Positions 23,413-30,797 of a stretch of 64,000 nucleotides of DNA are shown here, piece by piece. Both the position numbers and the translations under genes were made by a program. The notes beneath the pieces were generated by a model. It searched no databases. It was not told the DNA's origin and saw nothing but the letters and a program-made list of their open reading frames with translations. Position 1 is the stretch's first letter. Every line of letters begins with the position of its first letter. The stretch is from Lichenibacterium minor (GTDB taxonomy: Bacteria; Pseudomonadota; Alphaproteobacteria; Rhizobiales; Beijerinckiaceae): the NCBI RefSeq assembly GCF_004137685.1, contig NZ_QYBB01000022.1:1-64000 (forward strand), given 5' to 3'.

Positions 23413-24339
23413 ATGGACCTTCGGCAGATCTCCTATTTCGTCGCGCTCTTCGAGGAAGGCAGCGTCACACGGGCGGCGGAACGGGTCCACGTGGTTCAGC
23501 CCGCGCTCAGCATGCAGATCGCCAAGCTAGAGCGCGAACTCGGCCAGATCCTGTTCGACCGTCAGCCCAGGGCCGTCGTGCCCACGGTCGCCGGCCGCGC
23601 GCTGCACCGCCTCGTCCGCCCCATCCTCGACGACGTCGCGGCGGCGCATGCCGCCATGGCGCGCCTGTCGACCGCCGTGTCGGGCCGCGTCACCGCCGGC
23701 GTCCTGTCGTCGCTGACGATGAGCGTGGTGCCGGGCGTGCTGCTGCGCTTCGCCGAGGCTCACCCGGACGTCGAGCTGTCGCTGGCCGACGGCACGACGT
23801 CGAGCTTCATCGCGGCGGTCGGCGACGGCTCGCTCGACCTCGCGGTGATCAACCGGCCGGAACGGCCGCTCGGGCTCGTGGTCGAGCCCCTGTTCGGCGA
23901 GGAGATGGTCCTGGTGGGCGGCCGGGACGCCGCCTTGCCCGTGCCGCTGCCCCTGCGCCCGCGCGACCTCGCGCGCCTCGACCTGCTCCTGCCCTCGGCA
24001 CGCAACGGGCTCCGCTCGGCGCTGGACCTGCGGCTCAGGGCGGAAGGCGTGACGCTTTCGCCGAAGCTCGAACTCGATCTCGTGCCGGCGATCGTCGAGG
24101 TCGTGAGGCGCTCCGCCCTGTTCACGATCCTGCCGGCCATCGCGGTGTCTCGGCAGCTCGCGGAAGGCTCCCTCAGGGCCTACCGCATCGGCGAGCCCCG
24201 CCTCGTCCGCCAACTCGCTATCGTGCATCGCCGCGACAGGCCGCTCAGCACCGCCGCGACCGCGTTCGTCGCCACTCTGACCGAGGAGTTCGCCGCCGCC
24301 ACGCTGGGCCTCGGCGACCGGATCACGGCAGGCCCGTGA
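23413..24339 (+). CDS. LysR-family transcriptional regulator
   Basis: This 308-residue regulator has the LysR N-terminal winged helix (MDLRQISYFVALFEEGSVTR, AAERVHVVQPALSMQIAKLE, RELGQILFDR; residues 1-~58) and a periplasmic-binding-protein-like effector domain from ~90 on (TAGVLSSLTMSVVPGVLLRF, DLAVINRPERPLGLVVEPLF). It is divergent from the UbiD/GMC pair and upstream of ubiX, so it probably activates the decarboxylation branch in response to an aromatic acid. The LysR-type palindrome at 23375-23389 lies directly before it. Confidence 0.93.
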   Translation: MDLRQISYFVALFEEGSVTRAAERVHVVQPALSMQIAKLERELGQILFDRQPRAVVPTVAGRALHRLVRPILDDVAAAHAAMARLSTAVSGRVTAGVLSSLTMSVVPGVLLRFAEAHPDVELSLADGTTSSFIAAVGDGSLDLAVINRPERPLGLVVEPLFGEEMVLVGGRDAALPVPLPLRPRDLARLDLLLPSARNGLRSALDLRLRAEGVTLSPKLELDLVPAIVEVVRRSALFTILPAIAVSRQLAEGSLRAYRIGEPRLVRQLAIVHRRDRPLSTAATAFVATLTEEFAAATLGLGDRITAGP

Positions 24340-24497
24340 CGGGCGACGCGCGTGACGCATCGCTGATGGCGGCCATCAACCATCCTTATTCGACACGCCC
24401 CGGCCCCCTCCGTAACCCTCCGCGACGCGCATCCGTCCGGATCGTGCCGCCGCACCGGGCGGCGACCGGACCGACGGCGGGACGCGGGAGCCGGCCC

Positions 24498-25097
24498 ATG
24501 GGTGGAAGTCTCACGAGCGCCGAGCTGCCGCTCGTCGTCGGCATCTCGGGTGCCTCAGGGGTGATCTACGGCGTGCGCATGCTGGAGATCCTGCGGGACC
24601 TCGGCATCCCGAGCCACCTCGTCATGTCGCGGTCCGCCGAGGTGACGCTGGCCCACGAGACCGATCTCAAGGTGGCGGCCGTGCGGGCGCTGGCGACGCG
24701 CTGCTACGCGCAGGCCGACATCGGCGCTGCGATCTCGTCGGGCTCGTTCCGCACCCGCGGCATGGTGGTGGCCCCGTGCTCGATCCGCTCCATGGCGGAG
24801 ATCGCCAGCGGCGTCACCTCGGGCCTGCTCACGCGGGCCGCCGACGTGGTGCTGAAGGAGCGGCGGCGGCTGGTGCTGATGGTGCGCGAAACGCCGCTGC
24901 ACGCCGGGCACCTGCGCAGCATGGCGGCGCTGTCCGACCTCGGCGCCGTCATTGCGCCGCCGGTGCCGGCCTTCTACGCGCGGCCGGGCAGCATCGCCGA
25001 GATGGTTGACCACACGGTGGGGCGGGTGCTCGACCTGTTCGGGATCGAGTCGGGCGGGGTCAGGCGGTGGAAGGAACAGGAGCAGCCCTCGACGTAG
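24498..25097 (+). CDS. UbiX-family flavin prenyltransferase
   Basis: The 199-residue protein carries UbiX/Pad1 motifs: LVVGISGASGVIYGVRMLEI (FMN-binding, residues ~12-31), SHLVMSRSAEVTLAHETDL, SSGSFRTRGMVVAPCSIRSM with the conserved Ser/Cys region, and the ERRRLVLMVRETPLHAGHLR block. It makes prenylated FMN from FMN and dimethylallyl phosphate, the cofactor required by the UbiD enzyme next to it. ATG 24498 was chosen because homology begins at residue ~12. Having its own ubiX next to ubiD indicates a dedicated catabolic decarboxylase rather than the ubiquinone-pathway pair. Confidence 0.93.
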   Translation: MGGSLTSAELPLVVGISGASGVIYGVRMLEILRDLGIPSHLVMSRSAEVTLAHETDLKVAAVRALATRCYAQADIGAAISSGSFRTRGMVVAPCSIRSMAEIASGVTSGLLTRAADVVLKERRRLVLMVRETPLHAGHLRSMAALSDLGAVIAPPVPAFYARPGSIAEMVDHTVGRVLDLFGIESGGVRRWKEQEQPST

Positions 25098-25133
25098 GCG
25101 AGGTCATCCGCACCACCCATCCGTTTCGCAGAT

Positions 25134-25619
25134 CTAAACTTCGACCAGCACCTGCACGGCCGCTTCCGGCAACGCGCGTCCCAGATGGGCGGCGTAGAGC
25201 GCGAGGTTGCGGACTGCCGCACCAGCTTCGACGCTGCACATCTCCGGTGCCATGGCGGACAGCGCCGCCAACGCGAGCCGTTCGGCTTCGAGTTCCACCG
25301 CCTTGACGCACCCGCGACAGGCCTCCGTTTCGACGCCGGGCAGCAGCGCCTCCTTCATGGCCCGCCGCGCGGCGCGCAGCGGCTCGATCACCGCGGCGCG
25401 CCAACGCGCCAGCCGCGCGTCGGCGGCCGCGATCGCGCCCGCGTCGAGCGGGCGGCCGTCTTCGGCGCACCAGAGGAGCCAGAGCACCAGCATGACGTCG
25501 CAGCCGGCCTCGTCCTGCAAGGCGAGGCAGGCCGGGGCCGCGCCGGGCCGGGCGTAGAAGCCCAGCGCGAAGCGCCACAGCGGATCGTCACCCACGCCGC
25601 GATCCCCCACGTCGCTCAC
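25134..25619 (-). CDS. TIGR02444-family protein (DUF2390)
   Basis: The 161-residue protein matches the TIGR02444/DUF2390 pattern: DDPLWRFALGFYARPGAAPA near the N-terminus, CLALQDEAGCDVMLVLWLLW, and a helical C-terminal half with WRAAVIEPLRAARRAMKEAL and CVKAVELEAERLAL. The family is small, helical and cytoplasmic; its function is unknown. It starts with GTG at 25619 overlapping the stop of the MFS gene (GTGA), so it is the downstream gene of that operon. In other genomes the family usually sits beside housekeeping genes, so its place in this cluster is unusual. Confidence 0.8.
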   Translation of the reverse strand: MSDVGDRGVGDDPLWRFALGFYARPGAAPACLALQDEAGCDVMLVLWLLWCAEDGRPLDAGAIAAADARLARWRAAVIEPLRAARRAMKEALLPGVETEACRGCVKAVELEAERLALAALSAMAPEMCSVEAGAAVRNLALYAAHLGRALPEAAVQVLVEV

Positions 25620-26956
25620 ATCCGGTCGAGGTTGCCGCGGGTTTCGGGCGTCGCCAGGGCGCCGACGAGGTACACGATCGTCACGCCCACTGTGAAGGCG
25701 GCCAGCACGGCCGGGATATGGCTCGACTCCCCCGCGGCCAGCGACACGAAGGTGGGCAGGATGCCGCCAAGCGCGAAGCCGACGTTCCACGACAGGCCTG
25801 TGCCGGTGGCGCGCAACGCGGTGGGGAAGCTCTCGTTCAGGGTGATCAGCAGCGGCCCGTAGCTGGCGTTGGCGATGAACGACAGCGACAGGACGCAGAC
25901 GGTCAGGAGCGTGACGTCCGTGATTGACCCCATGGCGAGGAACAGGGCCGGGAAGGCGATCAGCCGGACCACCCCCATGGCGAGGAACACAGGCCGCCGG
26001 CCGACGCGCTGGCTGAGCTCGCCGGCCGCGCAGGCGCCGAGGCCGGCGGCCACGTTGGCGCCCACCAGCATCAGCGAAGCGGTGGCGTTGGGCACGCCGT
26101 TGACGAGCTTGAGGAAGCTCGGGAGGTAGCCGGAGGTGAGGTAGTAGGCGCCGCCGCCGCCGAAGGACAGCAGGATGGCCACGACGAAGTTGCGACGGTG
26201 GACGGGCGACAGCAGCACCCGGACGGGCGAGGCGACGGCTCCGGCGGAGCCCTGCAGCGCCTCCTGCCGCTGCAGGCGGGCGAAGATGGGCGACTCTTCG
26301 AGGTTGCGGAACAGCACGACCCCCACCAGCGACGTGAGGAGGCCCGAGAAGAACATCAGCCGCCAACCCCAGGCGGCGAAGGCCGGCCCGGGCGCGATCA
26401 GCGACACGACGAAGAAGACCAGCGAGGCCAGCAAGCCGCCCAAGGCGGATCCGCCCCCGCCGACCGCGCCCGACATCAGGCCGCGCCAGCGTTCCGGCAG
26501 GGTTTCCGTGCCGATCGTGTGGGAGGCCGCCACGACGCCGCCCACGAAGATGCCCTGCACGAGGCGGAAGACGAGGAAGATCGCTGTGGCGATCCAGCCG
26601 ACCTGCGCGACCGAGGGCAGCAGGCCGAAGGTCGCCGTCGACACGCCGACGCCGATCACCGCCACCATGAGGGCGCGGCGGCGGCCGAACCGGTCGGCGT
26701 AGGAGCCGAAGAGCGCGGAACCGTAGGGGCGGATCAGCAAGGTCACGCCGAAGGACGCGTAGGCGCCCGCGAGCGACAGCATCGGCTCGTCGGCCGGAAA
26801 GAACAGGCCGCCCACGACCGGCGCCACGTAGAGCAGGATGAAGAGGTCGAAAAGGTCGAGCCCCCATCCGAAGAGCGAGGCCGCGCAGGCGACGGCGACC
26901 TGTCGGCTCGTCGGTTTGACGAGCAGATCGTCGTCCAGGGCGATGGTGGCGGTCAT
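25616..26956 (-). CDS. MFS transporter, aromatic-acid:H+ symporter type
   Basis: The 446-residue protein has about 12 transmembrane segments and the MFS motif GSYADRFGRRRALM in the loop between TM2 and TM3 (residues ~81-94), plus a second RVGRRPVFLAMG loop between TM8 and TM9. The N-terminal region FGWGLDLFDLFILLYVAPVV, with its Asp residues, is typical of the PcaK/BenK aromatic-acid importers and related metabolite:H+ symporters. It probably brings the cluster's aromatic acid into the cell. ATG 26956 follows a 150-bp gap after the crotonase gene. The downstream overlap with the TIGR02444 gene indicates co-translation. Confidence 0.9.
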   Translation of the reverse strand: MTATIALDDDLLVKPTSRQVAVACAASLFGWGLDLFDLFILLYVAPVVGGLFFPADEPMLSLAGAYASFGVTLLIRPYGSALFGSYADRFGRRRALMVAVIGVGVSTATFGLLPSVAQVGWIATAIFLVFRLVQGIFVGGVVAASHTIGTETLPERWRGLMSGAVGGGGSALGGLLASLVFFVVSLIAPGPAFAAWGWRLMFFSGLLTSLVGVVLFRNLEESPIFARLQRQEALQGSAGAVASPVRVLLSPVHRRNFVVAILLSFGGGGAYYLTSGYLPSFLKLVNGVPNATASLMLVGANVAAGLGACAAGELSQRVGRRPVFLAMGVVRLIAFPALFLAMGSITDVTLLTVCVLSLSFIANASYGPLLITLNESFPTALRATGTGLSWNVGFALGGILPTFVSLAAGESSHIPAVLAAFTVGVTIVYLVGALATPETRGNLDRM

Positions 26957-27108
26957 GGCGTTCCTCCTCGTGGCGCGGCGCCGTCCCGCGGACATGCGCC
27001 GTCGCTGCCCGGGCGCGGGGCGGCCGGGGTTCGCGGCCTTGGGCCGTCGTTGTGCTGCGGTGGACCGCCGGCGGCGCGGCCGGCGGGGTGGGTCGCGCTG
27101 GGACCAGT

Positions 27109-27897
27109 TCAGGTCCCGCGGAAGGCGGGGTGCCGCTTCTCGTGGAAGGCCGTGACGCCCTCGCGGAAGTCGTCCGACTGCCGCAGGCGGCTGTAGCAAT
27201 GGCCTTCGAGCTCGATGGCCGTCGCCACGGTGGCATTCTCGCTGTCGTTCAGCAGCTTCTTGGCGGTGCGCTGGGCCAGCGGCGAGAAGGCCCGGAGCTC
27301 GTCCACCAGCGCGTCCACGGTCTTCTCGAGGTCGGCGTCCGGCACGCAGTCGGTGGCGATACCCCAGTCGAGCGCCTGGCGGCCGGGGATGCGCCGCGAC
27401 CGCATGACGATGTCCTTCGTGCGGGCGATGCCGACGATGGCCTGGAGCCGGGCCGAGCCGCCCGATCCCGGGATCTGGCCGAGCTTCTGCTCGGGCAGGG
27501 CGTAGCGGCAGGTTTCCGAAACGATGCGGAAGTCGCAGGCGAGCGAGATCTCGAAGCCCACGCCGAAGGTGTAGCCGCGGTTGGCCGCGATGACGGGCTT
27601 GGAACAGCGCGCCGGCGCGGCGATGTTCCAGGCGAGGTGCGACACGTGCTCGGGCGAAGCGTCGAGAAACCCTTTGATGTAGCCGCCGGAGGAGAAGTGC
27701 TCGCCCTCGGCGCGCAACACGATGATCCGCACGCGCGCGTCCTCGTCGAGCGCCTCGAAGACCCGGCGCAGTTCGTCGCGTTGCGGCATCGAGATGATGT
27801 TCATCGGCGGGCGGTCGAGCACGATGTCGGCGCGCTCGCGGGCGGGGTCGATCGCGACGCGGAAGCCGTCGAGGTCGATCAAGCGGGAGTCAGTCAT
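27109..27897 (-). CDS. Enoyl-CoA hydratase/isomerase (crotonase) superfamily
   Basis: This 262-residue crotonase has IVLDRPPMNIISMPQRDELR (residues ~25-44), the oxyanion-hole loop VLRAEGEHFSSGGYIKGFLD, and NRGYTFGVGFEISLACDFRI. The position of the second catalytic Glu is in the PEQKLGQIPGSGG segment. CoA-thioester chemistry fits the ligase encoded upstream. The HFSSGG loop, rather than the FSAGGD of housekeeping hydratases, and the GYIKGF insert suggest the ring-modifying or hydrolytic members seen in benzoyl-CoA-type pathways. Its start overlaps the ligase stop as ATGA. Exact reaction unknown. Confidence 0.88.
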   Translation of the reverse strand: MTDSRLIDLDGFRVAIDPARERADIVLDRPPMNIISMPQRDELRRVFEALDEDARVRIIVLRAEGEHFSSGGYIKGFLDASPEHVSHLAWNIAAPARCSKPVIAANRGYTFGVGFEISLACDFRIVSETCRYALPEQKLGQIPGSGGSARLQAIVGIARTKDIVMRSRRIPGRQALDWGIATDCVPDADLEKTVDALVDELRAFSPLAQRTAKKLLNDSENATVATAIELEGHCYSRLRQSDDFREGVTAFHEKRHPAFRGT

Positions 27898-29462
27898 GTC
27901 AGGGCCTCGACGGAGGTGTGAGAAGGGAAGGCTGACGCGGCTTCGAGCTCGTAGTCGCCCGACACGAGCCGGCGGCGCAGCAGCTTGCCGACCGGCGATT
28001 TCGGGATCTCGGCCACGAAGACGGTGCTGCGGGGCAGCTTGTGGCTCGGCAGGCCGGCGGCCCGGCAGTAGGCGACGAGCTCGGCGGGCTGGACCGGCCC
28101 GCGGCGCTTGATGAAGGCCGCGACGACCTTGCCCCAGCGCTCGTCGGGCAGCCCCACCACGGCCACTTCGGACACGGCCGGGTGCAGCGACAGGCAGCTC
28201 TCGATCTCGACGGGGGACACGTTCTCGCCCCCCGTGATGATCATGTCGTCGACCCGGCCGGTGACGAAGAGGTCGCCGTCGGCGTCCGCGTAGCCGGTGT
28301 CGCCGGTGAAGTACCATCCACCGCGGAGGGCCTTGGCGTCCGCCTCGGGCCGGCGCCAATAGCCCTCGAAGGCCTCGTCGCCGCCCGCGATGACGGCGAT
28401 CTCGCCCTCCTCGCCGGGGTGCGCCGTCGCGGCGGGATCCCGCGCGCCGAAGGGCACCACGCGCACCATGGTGTTGAGCCCGGCGCGGCCAGCCGAGCCG
28501 GGCTTCCGGGGCGCGTCCTGGTCGATTGTGAAGGTGTACACCTCGGACGAGCCGTAATGGTTGACGAACAGGTCCGGCCGGAACGCTTCCGTGAGCCGGG
28601 CCAGCAAGCCGTCGGTCATCGAGGCGCCGGCGAAGCCGAGCTTGCGCACGCTGGACACGTCCGTCGCGTCGAAAGCGGCGTGATGCACGAGGTCGTGGTA
28701 GAGGGTCGGGACGAGGTAAAGGTTGGTCACCCGCTCGGCCGCGACGAGGCGCAGGGCTTCGGCGACGCTGAAGCGCGGCAGGCACACGAAGGTGCCCCCA
28801 ATCAGCGACATGGCGAGCAGCGAGCGCACCCCCATCGTGTGGTAGAGCGGCATGACGCCGAGCGTGCGCTCGCCTCGCCGGTAGAGGTTCTGCGCCACAT
28901 GGGCCAGGGCGGCGGCGCGCTCGGCCCTGTGTCGCCGCGGCACGCCCTTGGGGCGCGCGGTCGTGCCCGAGGTGTAGAGCATCAGCGACAGGGCTTCGGC
29001 CGAGGCGGCGGCGCGCGCCGGGGCCGCGTCGCGGGCGACGACGTCGGCGAAGGCGGTCTCGCCCGGCCCAGCCGCAGCGCCCACGGCGAGCCGGGGCAGG
29101 ACCGCCGCCGCGGGGCTCGCCGCGACGGTGGCGGCCGCGACCGGCTCGTAGACGAGCGCGCGGGCGTCGGAGTCCGCGAGGGCATGGTCGAGTTCGTCGG
29201 CCGTGGCGCGCCAGTTCAAGGGCACGATGACCACGCCGGCGAACTGGCAGGCCCAGTGCAGGGTCGCGGCTTCCCAGCGGTTCTGCAGGATGGTGACGAG
29301 GCGGTCGCCCGGCCGCAGGCCGAGCGCGTCGAGCCCCTCCACCACGGACGAGATCGCCCGGTACCAGCCGGCGTAGGTCAGCCGGACCCCGCCGTCGACG
29401 ACAGCGAGCGCCTCGGGGTCGCGCGACACGCTCGCCAGGAAGCTCGTGCCGAGGTCAAGCAT
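27894..29462 (-). CDS. AMP-dependent acyl/aryl-CoA ligase
   Basis: The 522-residue enzyme has the adenylate-forming motifs: A3 LMLYTSGTTARPKGVPRRHR (residues ~159-178), A5 VNHYGSSEVYTF, A7/A8 GGWYFTGDTGYADADGDLFV and GRVDDMIITGGENVSPVEIE, and the A10 Lys in PKSPVGKLLRRRL. It activates a carboxylic acid to its CoA thioester through an acyl-adenylate. The Tyr at the start of the A5 motif (HYGSSE) is like 4-hydroxybenzoate/benzoate CoA ligases and their relatives. It shares an operon with a crotonase and a molybdenum hydroxylase that resembles 4-hydroxybenzoyl-CoA reductase, pointing to an aryl-CoA pathway. Confidence 0.92.
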   Translation of the reverse strand: MLDLGTSFLASVSRDPEALAVVDGGVRLTYAGWYRAISSVVEGLDALGLRPGDRLVTILQNRWEAATLHWACQFAGVVIVPLNWRATADELDHALADSDARALVYEPVAAATVAASPAAAVLPRLAVGAAAGPGETAFADVVARDAAPARAAASAEALSLMLYTSGTTARPKGVPRRHRAERAAALAHVAQNLYRRGERTLGVMPLYHTMGVRSLLAMSLIGGTFVCLPRFSVAEALRLVAAERVTNLYLVPTLYHDLVHHAAFDATDVSSVRKLGFAGASMTDGLLARLTEAFRPDLFVNHYGSSEVYTFTIDQDAPRKPGSAGRAGLNTMVRVVPFGARDPAATAHPGEEGEIAVIAGGDEAFEGYWRRPEADAKALRGGWYFTGDTGYADADGDLFVTGRVDDMIITGGENVSPVEIESCLSLHPAVSEVAVVGLPDERWGKVVAAFIKRRGPVQPAELVAYCRAAGLPSHKLPRSTVFVAEIPKSPVGKLLRRRLVSGDYELEAASAFPSHTSVEALT

Positions 29463-29982
29463 GGGCCGCGTCCTCCGGATGTTCGCTCGTGCCGCGCAGT
29501 TCGGCGGCGGCGTCGAGGGCGGCGGCCACGATGGGCGCGTAGCCGGTGCAGCGACAGAGATGGCCGCCGATCACGAGGGTGAGGTCTTCCCGCGACGGGT
29601 TCGGGTGCCGGCGCAGGTAGGTGTCGAGCGACATCAGGATGCCGGCCGTGCAGAAGCCGCATTGGAGGGCATGGTGCCGCTTGAAGGCAGCTTGCAAGAC
29701 GCCGAGCCGGCCCGGCGCGGGCGCCAGGCTCTCGACAGTGCGGAGGTCACAGCCCTCGGCCGCCACCGCCAGGGTGAGGCAGGCGCGCGCCATGGCGCCG
29801 TCGATCGCGACCGTGCAGGCGCCGCAGACGCCGTGTTCGCAGCCGACGTGAGTGCCGGTCATCCCGAGCCCGTGGCGCAGCGCGTCGGTGAGCAGCGTGC
29901 GTGGCTCGACCTCGACGGTTCTCGGCACGCCGTTCAGCGTGAAGGCGACGCTGTGGCGGATCGCGGCGCTCAGTTTCGGCAT
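29455..29982 (-). CDS. Molybdenum hydroxylase small subunit, two [2Fe-2S] clusters
   Basis: The 175-residue protein has a plant-type ferredoxin [2Fe-2S] site, HVGCEHGVCGACTVAIDG plus RACLTL (residues ~43-70), and the second cluster in a helical domain: LQCGFCTAGILMSL and GGHLCRCTGYAPI. This is the small subunit of the xanthine dehydrogenase/CO dehydrogenase/4-hydroxybenzoyl-CoA reductase family and passes electrons from the Mo-pterin subunit to FAD. No export signal, so it is cytoplasmic. The start at 29982 overlaps the end of the FAD subunit; the end overlaps the ligase start. Confidence 0.94.
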   Translation of the reverse strand: MPKLSAAIRHSVAFTLNGVPRTVEVEPRTLLTDALRHGLGMTGTHVGCEHGVCGACTVAIDGAMARACLTLAVAAEGCDLRTVESLAPAPGRLGVLQAAFKRHHALQCGFCTAGILMSLDTYLRRHPNPSREDLTLVIGGHLCRCTGYAPIVAAALDAAAELRGTSEHPEDAAHA

Positions 29983-30797
29983 CGCATGGCCTCCTCGATC
30001 ACCTGCCGGCCGAGATGGCGGACTAGGTCGCGCCGGTAGCGCGCCGTGGCGTGGACGTCCTCCCCCGCGCCGAGGTCCCATGCCAGGGCGTTCAGAGCGT
30101 CGTCGAGGGCGGAGCCGTCGAGCAACGGCAGGTCGCGGGCGGTGGGCCGGTCGGCGACCCCGCCAACCGCGAGCCTGATCCCCCGGCCGTCCACGACCGC
30201 CGCGCAGGCCACGATGGCGTAGTCGCCGTGGCGCCGCGCCACCTCGGCGAAGCCGTAGCCGGTGCCGGGCCTGCGCAGCGGCAGCGCGATCGCCTCCACC
30301 ATCTCGTCTTCGGCCTTGGCCGTGACCATCATGCCGGTGAAGAAGTCGGCTGCCTTGACGGCGCGGGCGCGCTTCTTCGACCGCAACCGCACCTCGCCTT
30401 CCAGCGCCAGCAGGCAGAGCGGCGTTTCCGCGCTCGGGTCGGCATGGGCGACCGAACCGCAGGGCGTGCCCCGTGCGCGCGTCTGGGCATGGCCGACCCA
30501 GGGCAGGGCCAGCGCGAGGAGCGGCGCCTCGTCGACCAGCGTGGCGCGGTCGAGCAGGGCCGCCTGACGCACGCCGGCCGGCACCACGAGCGCGCCCTTC
30601 TCGATCCGCGGCTCCGCCAAGGCGCCGAGCCGCATGATGTCGACCAGCACGGCCGGCCGCGTCAGCCGCATGTTGAGCATCGGCATCAGCGACTGGCCGC
30701 CCGCCAGGATGCGGGCGTCGCCCCCCGAAGCCTGCAGCGCCGCGAGCGCCTCGTCGAGGTGGGCGGCGCGGATATAATCGAAGGCGGCGGGCTTCAC
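29970..30797 (-). CDS. Molybdenum hydroxylase FAD-binding (medium) subunit
   Basis: The 275-residue CO-dehydrogenase-type flavoprotein starts VKPAAFDYIRAAHLDEALAA and has the two FAD motifs of the family: AGGQSLMPMLNMRL (residues ~32-45) and GTPCGSVAHADPSAETPLCL (~109-128), the latter a variant of TIGGSLAHADP. A CO_deh_flav_C-type C-terminal domain (EVARRHGDYAIVACAAVVDG) follows. It accepts electrons from the iron-sulfur subunit. GTG 30797 overlaps the stop of the large subunit. The order large-medium-small is that of many form-II CO dehydrogenase-like or aldehyde/aryl oxidoreductases. Confidence 0.93.
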   Translation of the reverse strand: MKPAAFDYIRAAHLDEALAALQASGGDARILAGGQSLMPMLNMRLTRPAVLVDIMRLGALAEPRIEKGALVVPAGVRQAALLDRATLVDEAPLLALALPWVGHAQTRARGTPCGSVAHADPSAETPLCLLALEGEVRLRSKKRARAVKAADFFTGMMVTAKAEDEMVEAIALPLRRPGTGYGFAEVARRHGDYAIVACAAVVDGRGIRLAVGGVADRPTARDLPLLDGSALDDALNALAWDLGAGEDVHATARYRRDLVRHLGRQVIEEAMRCRN